64,000 nt of DNA from Boswellia sacra (taxonomy: Eukaryota > Streptophyta > Magnoliopsida > Sapindales > Burseraceae). The stretch covers positions 1 through 64,000 of the forward strand of contig SNVD02009848.1 in assembly GCA_013180625.2 (NCBI GenBank), in the 5' to 3' direction. This document shows, one piece after another, positions 55,836 to 64,000 of the stretch. Below the pieces are notes generated by a model that ran no database searches, was not told the origin of the DNA, and saw only the letters and a list, made by a program, of their open reading frames with translations. The position numbers were made by a program, and so were the translations under genes. Position 1 is the first letter of the stretch. Each line of letters starts with the position of its first letter.

Positions 55836-57810
55836 TCTCTATTTGCTGGTTTGCTTCGTTTTTGTTTGCTTTCTTTTTAGTGTGTTTATTTGAGATTTTT
55901 CATGTCATTTCTTTTGAGTTTTTTTTTTCAGGTTATTTTTTTTCACCCCAGGTAATATTTTCTAATCTTGGCTTTTAGAGTGGTGGCTTAAAAAGTTCAA
56001 GTTCTCTTGAAACGCATTCTGGATCTCTTCAATCCATAATGGCTGAATAAGGAGGCTAACTTCTAAACTTTTTAGACCCATTCTAACTAACTTGTTTTTG
56101 TTTGCTGGCTTGTTGACTTTGTTATTTTATGAGTAAGTTTAGTTTTGTGTAATTTAGAGTTGTTTGTGTTTTTGTCTTTATCAGTATTGATTCAAAAAAA
56201 ACATTGTGGAAAAACCTGAAATGGCAGAATATGGGGTTTTCTTAACTCTTGAAACGCATTCTCTCTCAATAAATATGTAGTTTGTTTATTTCATGTTGTT
56301 TGAAGTGTCTTGTTTCTTGTTTTGTTCTTTCATAATAAAGGTATATAGGCTGGAAAACCTTAAGTCTGCGGGCTACTGGTCCTAAGGATTGTTGAAATAT
56401 ACAATCTTGACTCAGGTGTAACAATGCCACGTACCTCTTTTCTTGCATTTTGTGGGTCGATGATAAGATAATGATGAATTAAGAATAACTCTTGGAAAAT
56501 GATAAATGATGCATGGATCTGTGTGCTTGAAATGTTTATTGGTTTTCGCTTTGCTTTTGATTCCTTGCGCAACATTGAGCACTGAGCTATTATCACTGAG
56601 TTATTTGTTCACTTAGAGAAAGTTTATGTAATTTAAATGTTTCTTCAGATTTCAATGAATTCTAGAACTTGTTTGATGGTCACTCGAGGCGAAATCCTAG
56701 ACTGTGCAACATTGGGGAAATGATTTAGGCCATCTTTGGACCGTTTGAGCCTTAATAGCCAACCTTGACTGAAATTGATCCCTAGTTACCCCCTTTGAGC
56801 CTCTGTAATCCTTTTTCTTTGTTAACTCACTAAAAGATTTCCTAACCTAAAATGATTTTGTTCCAAACAGTTAATCCCTTACCTATGAGCATGTAGATCA
56901 TTCACAATTAAATTCTGAGCTATGTTCTGGTTTTGGGAAGTTAGAGGAGGTTGGGATGTGTCATGAGCAATGCAAGTGAGTTCTATTATGTTTGTAAAAA
57001 AAAAAAGAAAAAAGAAAAAAAAAGCCAATCTGTACTTATCGTCCACGTAGTTACACATTGAGGACAATGTGTTGTTTAAGTGTGGGGGAGGGGAAGTGTA
57101 ATAAAAAAAAAAAAAAAAAGAAAAAAAAGAGCAAAAGAAGAAGAATAAGAGATCTATACCCTTAAGTCTTCTTAAAAAGAATGAAACAACAAAGTGTGGG
57201 GGTGTAGTTTTCTTTTGTTTTCTACGAAAAAAAAAAGATTGAGTGTTCTAAATAAGTTTGGGGGAGTAACCTGGTGAATTGAAATGAAGTTGTGTTATAA
57301 GGGTTGAGCTCTACATAGTCTTGAATGATTTATGTGTTTGTGGGTGATTTGAGCCAAATTATTATCCTTTATCATACCTTCACCCAAGCCAAACGTTACA
57401 AGCTTAATAAAGTCCTACTTGATCCTTGGTGTTGTGCATGTCTACATTAGTGGAGAGTGACTTGAAAAGCAAGCCTATGGAGTTCATTTATACACACATC
57501 TTCAATATTAAATATGATTCATTTTTATGCATAAACTCATCCGGGTTACAAGTGATTAGGTGAGAATGGCTCTACACACACACACTTGAGGAATTGAAGT
57601 GAAGCGAAACTAATCTTTGAGATAAAATTCTTGATCAAGTGCATTATTTTGAAGTTTTCCTTGGGTTATAATTAAGTACAATCTTTGAGGCCTATTTGCA
57701 AGATGAAGCATTTGTGTGTTTTAATTTTTTGTTGATTCTGTTTCGGTTTAGTTTTATTTCATATTGTCGTAGTTGCTCGAGGACTAGCAAAGTCTAAGTG
57801 TGGGGGAATT
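55836..57810 (+). other. 3' noncoding tract of C
   Basis: Parallel to 4456-6434. CTTGAAACGCATTCT near 56005 and 56248, hairpin ACATTG/CAATGT at 57055-57070, AGTGTGGGGG tracts near 57079, 57193 and 57797, several A-rich runs. No gene. Confidence 0.7.
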
Positions 57811-59218
57811 TGATAAGTGTCTATTTATATATCATTTTCATATCAATTCGTCCATGTTTCTTTGCTATATTCCTTGGTATTTTTATGTTTTTGTGTGGTT
57901 TTGATGTTTGTAGGAGTTTTGGAGCAACTTGCACAAAAATGGAGTAAAACCCTTCATTTTCACCTCTGCTAGTCAACCATCTTCTCGGATTTAATTGTAT
58001 TGATATACAATGAACCCGATGACATATCATATACCGTTGAAAAGCTCTCGAAGTCTACTTTTTGGAGAAATTTACGGTTTATGAATCCATTCAGTGTACC
58101 GAAAGTTGTAATCAAAACAGTGTGAGAAGTGTAGAAATGTAATTCCACACATCACTGTAGCATGTATAATACGGGACACTGTAGCACGTTACTGTAGCAG
58201 AGTATTTAAACACATTTTAGGGTTTTATTTTCATAACTTGAAGAGGGGAGAACGTGGAGGAGGCTGCATCTTTGGATTTCTCTCATCTCTTGGAGTTCTT
58301 GAAGGAGATTGAAGGCTTGAAAAGAGGAAGAACAACAAAACCTAAGAGATTTCATCAAATTTGCTAAGTTTTCCCTTTCCCTTTCATTTTCTGGAATGAC
58401 TCCATATTGTATTGTATTTGTTTTGTGTCTGAATATGTGTAACTAAATCTGAATTGGTTGAGGGTGATTTCAAAGCCCCTGATATGGTTTTTGTAAGTTG
58501 ATTGTGCAAGAGTTGTTATCCAATTCTCTAATTGAAGTTGCTTGTATTTTCCCATATCTAATGCTTATGATTGCTTGCTGGATTGTATTTGAGTGGCCAA
58601 CTGAATATAATCTGGTTTGTCTATTGCTAGACTAGAAATCTTGATCCGTAATTGTCTTGAATTTCTAATCATTAGTAGCAAAATTGTGATCAGAGATTGC
58701 AATTGGAGAATACAACCTAAGTTAAATAATCCGAGCTTGTGTGTTTATTGCTTAGATCAACCTATCTTTCTTATCATAATGCATCCATTGAATTAAACTT
58801 TAGAGAGCTTGTTCTAGGTTGTTTAATGGATAGAGATTAAATAAAGAGCTTGTTTTATTTAACAACAAAGTAAGGAAAGATTGGGATAACAGAGCTTGTT
58901 GTTATCTACGGTTGATAACTTCAATGCTGTAATTGGATTACAATTCTATGTTAATTCACAAATTCATATCTTGTGGCAGAGAAAGAACCCTTAACCAAGT
59001 GTCTCTCATTGATCTTTCATTCAAATTAACTTCTGTTTTGTTATTCTTAATTTGCATTCTTATTTCATTTAGTTAATCAATCAACAAAACCCCCCCTGTT
59101 TAGTTTATTATTGCTGGAAAATAACAAATTCAATTAGAATCAATCCTCGTGGGAACGATATCTACTTATCACTTTATTACTTGTGCGACTAGTATACTTG
59201 CTAGTTTTGAACGCATCA
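57811..59218 (+). repeat. 3' LTR of C (1,408 bp)
   Basis: TGATAAGTG to GAACGCATCA, preceded by the polypurine tract. Noticeably different from the 5' LTR at many positions, so C is not recent. Confidence 0.92.
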
Positions 59219-59876
59219 GAAGCATTATTGGCAGCCTACTATACCTCACAGCAAGCAGACTAGATTTGAGCTTTAGTGTAGGACTTTGTGCAAGGTTTCA
59301 AGCAGATCCCAAAGAATCCCATCTTGTAGCAGCCAAGAGAATCATCAGGTATGTTCATGGAGCATGTGATTATGGAATATGGTTTTCTAAAGAAACAAAT
59401 GATTGTCTTGCAGGGTTTAGTGATGCTGATTGGGCAAGAAATACAGATGACAGAACAAGTACCTCAGGAGGATGTTTTTATCTTGGTAATAACTTGGTTT
59501 CATGGCACAGCAAGAAGCAGAATTTAATTTCTTTATCTACAGTAGAAGCCGAATACATTGCAGTAGGGAGTTATTGTACGCAACTATTATGGATAAAGCA
59601 AATGTTGAGTGATTATGGTATTGAACAAAAGCCTATAACAGTGTTTTGTGATAATACTAGTGCAATAAATATTTCCAAAAATCCTGTTAAGCATTCTAGA
59701 ACAAAACACATTGATAGTAGATACCATTTTATAAGGGAACTAGTAGAATCTAAGGTGATACACATTGAGCACATCTCCACTGATAAACAATTGGCTGACT
59801 TGTTCACTAAGGCATTGGACACAACAGGTCTGAAAATCTAAGAAAAGCCTTAGGTATCTGTCAGTTATATGAGTGA
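59219..59876 (+). pseudogene. Copia RNase H (copia-D), 5'-truncated
   Basis: Reads IIGSLLYLTAS, RIIRYVHGACDYG, FSDADWARNTDDRTS (catalytic Asp region), SKKQNLISLSTVEAEYIA (catalytic Glu), AINISKNPVKHSRTKHID and QLADLFTKALDT. It is open until a frame shift near 59827 that leads to a stop at 59839-59841; the usual end is at 59874-59876. RT upstream is missing because element C adjoins. Confidence 0.85.
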
Positions 59877-60710
59877 ACACAGTATGCTATTATGTTATTT
59901 ATATCTGTAGTATCATAAGTTTCCTTCTAATTTAGCATGTTTGAGCTATGGTATAAAATTTGTATGAATAATAGATACTGAGTTAAAATGAAAAATACAG
60001 TGAGGGCTACCAATATATGATGTGTGAAAGCCATCATTGAGAGTAACCTCAGGGTATCTAGGAAATATGTTGAGGTTACCCACTCACATGAAAAAGGCTA
60101 CCTCTATATTGTGTGAAAGCTACTGTATTAATCTAGAAAAGTTTCCATTGAAGTCAACTTTTGTGTGTGTAAGAAGTATGCTCAAGTTGTCCACTCAATT
60201 GATTCAAAATAAGCTTTCATGTGTAAATTACTCAGCTCTAAAATATGCTTCTTTAGAATGATACATATGATAATCTAGATATTACTATTATGATATTATT
60301 AACTGTGTTCTGTTACGTTTTTCATAACAATGTCCTATGTGTTTGTCCTAAATATAAGTCACTTGTGTGTCCATGTGTCAAAATTTGCCATGTCAGCATC
60401 GTTGAATTAAGGGGGAGAAGTCTCAATGGCGGGAATTCTAATTCTATTAGTATTCCTTATTTGAATTTAAATCAAATTTGAATTGATGTGTTTAAAGGGA
60501 GTTATTAAACAGTTTTTGGAAAGGGAAGTCATTAATAAATTTGTGTTGAAAAAATAGAAATTCCTTAAAAGTCGGGCTAGTATATATATAACAAATAGTT
60601 TGTGGGCTTCTCTTAGTCATATCATCCCTCACCTACAGTTGCTTCCCTGTCTTGCGTCTTGGCTCTCTGTTTCTGCTCTGAAAAACTTCTACAATTCAAA
60701 AACCCTAGCT
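59877..60710 (+). other. Spacer before third ORF of copia-D
   Basis: AT-rich, with an internal AAGGGGGAGAAG tract at 60409-60420. Matches 33482-34284 reversed. No gene. Confidence 0.6.
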
Positions 60711-62566
60711 ATGGCAACCTCATCAAATTCGACAGCCAGTGCTTCTTCTTCAAGCGGCTCTAGTCACAACAGTAGTGACAGTAGTCAGTCATCTCCTACG
60801 CAACACACACATGCAATGGTTACAATTGATCCCGCCATTAGTAAAGACGAACAAGTACCAGTGAAGAAGATTAAAGACAAGATCAAGCCAAAATACAACA
60901 AATTTCTCACTGCTGCTGTCAAACAGAAGTTTGTTAAGATTACTTCATAGAGAAAGCTACAATTGGAAAGGCTAGTGAAACTCTCGGACTTCAACACATA
61001 TGGTGTCATTGAGATGATTGAGTCCAATTACTGGACTCGAACGGTATCAAACTTTCTTCCTCTTATAAAAACTTTAATTCAGGAATTTTATGCTAATATC
61101 TCAAGTGCCATTGATGATCCTAAGAGTTTTCATTATCATAAAGTTTACTGTCGAGGGAAGTTTGTGAAATTCTCTCCCAATGTCATAAACTCTTTTCTGG
61201 ACATTCCAATAGCAGCATGCATTCTGTAGATGAAGAATATAACATGACAAAAATAGTTAAGGAAGTGACTGGTCGAACAGACATTAAGTGGAAACCCAGA
61301 GATAGTCTTGACCAGAAATATCTTAGGAAGAAATACAGAGTGCTACATAAGATAGCACAGTTTAATTGGCTTCCTTCTTCCCATCAAAACCAGATTCGGG
61401 AAGACAGAGTGAAACTTCTATTTTGTTTATGAACTAATCGGCTAACCAACTTTGGATTGTTAGCCTATAGAACAATTATACAAATTGGTTCCTATCACTC
61501 TGATTACTATTTACTTGTGTTCCCCTGTTTGATTCAAGGAATAGTTGCTCAGAACAATATTCCTGTGAGCTCTAGTGAACAGACAGAAATTCTGTCTAAG
61601 TCCATTACCAAGGGATTCCTTCAAAGATTGCATGATCAAACTAACTTACCGGCCCCTGAACCAAAACCAACAAGAGTCAGGAAAAATCAATTGAAAATTG
61701 TTGAAGAAAAACTTGAATTGATCAATTCTGCTTTGATAGATATTCTGCAGGACTTGAAAGACATTAAACACAAGCAATCTATCTTGGAAGCTCAGATTAC
61801 AGGACAATCTCAGTCCACAGCACCACAATCCATGGAACCTGAACCTGTGATTCCAGAAAAACAAACTGAGGAAATACCAGAGGACAATGAACCACTATCT
61901 GAGGAAGCTGATCCAATTCCATCAAGTCCTACTGCACAAACTGCTGCTAAGAAAGACAGAACAGTAGGACAGAAGTCAAAAGAAAAATCAATCAAGGCTT
62001 CTGTCAAGGGATATAGTAGGAAGGGAAAGAAGAAATTTAAAGCGGTGAAGAAATCATCTAATCAGAAGAAGCAAAAACGAGACACATCTGCTCCCACTTT
62101 GCAAGATGAATCTGATTCAAATGTACCAAAACAAACAGATTCTGGAATGAAACAGACCTCACCACTTGTTGAGAAAGAATCCCTGGATATTCCTGTCCCT
62201 GCAGCAGCTGAAGAAGAATCTTATCCACCATCACCTCCATCACCCCCTCTTCCAGCTGCTGAGTCACCAGTTCCCTCCTCACAATAGCCTGCTAAGAACA
62301 CTGAAACTAGTGCAGAAAGAATCGAGAGGGAGATACACAGAGTTATTGCTGAAGTCACTACAACTTCCTCGGACACTACTGAAGCTCCACCTGCACCAGT
62401 CCTTTCTGAACAGACAGCATCAGTTGCAGCTCAACCAGACCCAGTTCCATCTGATCAGCCTACTTCCACTCCTAGGCTTCGGTTTAAACATGTGGCTCGC
62501 AAATCCATCAAACGCCCTGGTAGCTCTACCTCACCACCAGTTAGAAAGTCTCCCAGACTTAGTTAG
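60711..62566 (+). pseudogene. Env-position third ORF (copia-D)
   Basis: Starts with a Ser-rich stretch (MATSSNSTASASSS), then a domain with YWTRTVSNFLP, VYCRGKFVKFSPNVINSFLDIP and LHKIAQFNWLPSSHQNQ (resembles the Transposase_32 plant family). A coiled-coil-like linker (about 61680-61800) and a Pro/Glu/Lys-rich tail ending RKSPRLS follow. In-frame stops at 60948, 61430 and 62285 and a frame shift near 61210 break it. The place matches the env-like ORF of SIRE elements, but no signal peptide or membrane segment is apparent. Confidence 0.75.
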
Positions 62567-63159
62567 ATTTTGGCCACTTGTGCTGAAATCAAGGGGGAGA
62601 AAGATAAGGGAGTTGGCTAGATTTTATTTTGATTTGCTTGCTGAACTAGATTTTATTTTTGCTTGCTGAACTATTTTTATTTTGCTATCATTTCTGTTAT
62701 CTTTTGACTCATGGTTCTCTCTGCTTACTAATTTTGATTTTGTGTTACTTGTTTCTCAAATGAATAAGTAAGAAGTGAGGGGGAGAATGAACTATATTTC
62801 ATGTGTTGTGTGCACTTGATCTTCTTGCTGATTTGTGTTAAGGGATATTAATCTGCACAAGTTAATTGGATGGATGTTGTAGATGAATTTGATTGCAGCA
62901 GTGCCTGACAAATATTTTCATTTGTTCTGCAGATGAGTTTGCTTGTATTTGTCAAACTTCACTTTAGTGCTTTGATCAGTTATATACCTTGTGACACTGT
63001 GCTGTTATGTGATGACCAATAGATTTTTGATTATTTCTTTACATGGGATATTTGTCTATTTTATTGTTCATGATAACTTTCAGTGATATCTAACTTATCA
63101 TGTGTTGTTCTTAGAAACAGTTCAGTGTTTTCATCACAAGTTGCCAAAAAGGGGGAGAT
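62567..63159 (+). other. 3' noncoding segment with repeated polypurine tracts (copia-D)
   Basis: GGGGGAGA tracts at 62591-62600, 62779-62786 and 63151-63158; the last touches the LTR. No gene. Confidence 0.65.
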
Positions 63160-64000
63160 TGTTGGTGTTAACGTAATTCTTCTATGTGTCATGCGCATGT
63201 TAAGTTTTTGGTTAACTTGTGATAAAAAATAAGAAAAGTATTTTGATTCCTATTCTACTATTTCTAGATAATTATTATAGGAAGTATTTGATTCACAATA
63301 AATACCTCTATAGATTAGGATAATATTTCTTGTATCCTAATCAAAATAGGAGGATATTTAATGTGTCCTAATTACTTTAGGAGTTTAACTATAAACACTT
63401 CCTATTTTAGTTTATCCTAATGTGATCTTGATTGAGATACTTACAGAATTTTTATGAAGATTTCGACCAAGACCTCTCAATATATATCGAGTTATGACAA
63501 AGTCGGCAGAGTGAGTTTTTGCGGATTGGAGACTTGTTTGTGTTCTTGGGGGAGTTGGTCACGGCATTCCATGATTTCATAGAAGAAAGCTTCAACGCAA
63601 AAGGAATGTCTTTGTTACTTTGATTCATTGAGTCTTTGTTTCATGTATGAGAGTTAAAATTGTACATGAGTTGTTGATTAAGTCTGAGTGAGTTAGTAGA
63701 CACTTAGGATAACTTGAGGGTTGAGTATTTATGTAATTTTGTGTCAGACATCGGGTGTTATGTATAACTTAACAGTATACTGTTAAGTTATCTGTGACAA
63801 AGAGTGAGCAGTGTCACTAGTGTTTAGGAGCTTTGCGAAGATTTTGTTTGTCAAAGATTAGTCAGTGTGTGAAAGTGAGTTAGTACTGTTAAAGGTCCTA
63901 AAGATCGTACAAACAAGAACATAGTGAATTGCAGCTCTATAGCTGTCCGTAGACGTAGGTTTTTATAACCGAACCACGTAAAAATCCTCCTGTGCCAATA
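63160..64000 (+). repeat. 3' LTR of copia-D, cut by window end
   Basis: TGTTGGTGTTAACG start right after the polypurine tract; aligns with the copia-1 LTR reversed to near its end. Confidence 0.88.

Larger units (their letters stand above)
50005..59218 (+). mobile_element. Ty3/gypsy Athila-like element C with pol deletion
   Basis: 5' LTR 50005-51435, PBS, gag, protease, pre-RT linker, then a deletion of RT, RNase H and integrase with the junction near 53558, then CRP and LOG (both broken), noncoding tract, PPT and 3' LTR 57811-59218. Flanking pentamers GTATG and GAAGC do not match, and the flanks are a LINE fragment on one side and copia RNase H on the other. Same family as element A. Confidence 0.9.
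59219..64000 (+). mobile_element. Ty1/copia SIRE-like element copia-D, 3' part
   Basis: Begins abruptly at the end of element C, inside the RT-RNase H junction, and continues through RNase H, spacer, third ORF, four polypurine tracts and a 3' LTR cut by the window end. Same family as copia-1 and copia-2. Confidence 0.88.

Noticed and set aside
60711..62566. True viral envelope gene in copia-D
   Set aside because: Position fits the env-like ORF of SIRE elements, but no signal peptide, membrane span or cleavage site is evident; the fold motif fits a plant transposon protein family.

Overview
The window is repeat-dense nuclear DNA from a flowering plant, probably a eudicot. I see no ordinary single-copy host gene. 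Nearly all of it is LTR retrotransposons: Ty3/gypsy Athila/Tat-like elements primed by tRNA-Asp and Ty1/copia elements (two types) primed by initiator tRNA-Met, plus one LINE-type DUF4283 fragment. The species cannot be named from this sequence.

Layout: (1) 1-7856, 3' part of an Athila-like element (A, + strand) with RT/RNase H, a broken integrase, then two extra genes, a small basic Cys-rich protein (CRP) and a LOG-family cytokinin-activating-type enzyme, then the 3' LTR. (2) 7857-9436, an LTR of another element on the minus strand. (3) 9437-14861, truncated SIRE-like copia (copia-1, minus). (4) 15041-35564, a second copia (copia-2, minus) split by gypsy element G1 (minus, 17067-32028), whose own LTR is split by gypsy element G2 (plus, 17522-24292, 5-bp duplication GGTAT). 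(5) 35565-41566, an LTR fragment and then element B, which has lost gag and pol but keeps uninterrupted CRP and LOG frames. (6) 41567-48590, copia-E (minus), defective, with a 38-bp Nextera mate-pair junction sequence inside its left LTR. (7) 48591-50004, a minisatellite, unassigned DNA and the DUF4283 fragment. (8) 50005-59218, element C, a relative of A with two LTRs, gag-protease, a precise RT-to-integrase deletion, and decayed CRP and LOG. (9) 59219-64000, 3' part of a third SIRE-like copia (copia-D) with an env-position third ORF.

The most interesting content is the accessory module of the gypsy elements. Two LTR families (A/C with LTRs starting TGATAAGTG; B/G1/G2 with LTRs starting TGATGAACA) place a carlavirus-like CRP and a LOG-like enzyme between integrase and the 3' LTR. 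A noncoding segment overlapping the CRP 3' end is about 93% identical between the families and survives in G2 after most of CRP and all of LOG were lost. Tandem hairpins with compensatory changes lie between CRP and LOG in A and C. TATA-like promoters lie just upstream of LOG in both families. In B a deletion joins the LTR to the CRP-LOG pair, leaving these as its only intact genes. Whether the module acts on cytokinin, cell division or RNA silencing is inference.
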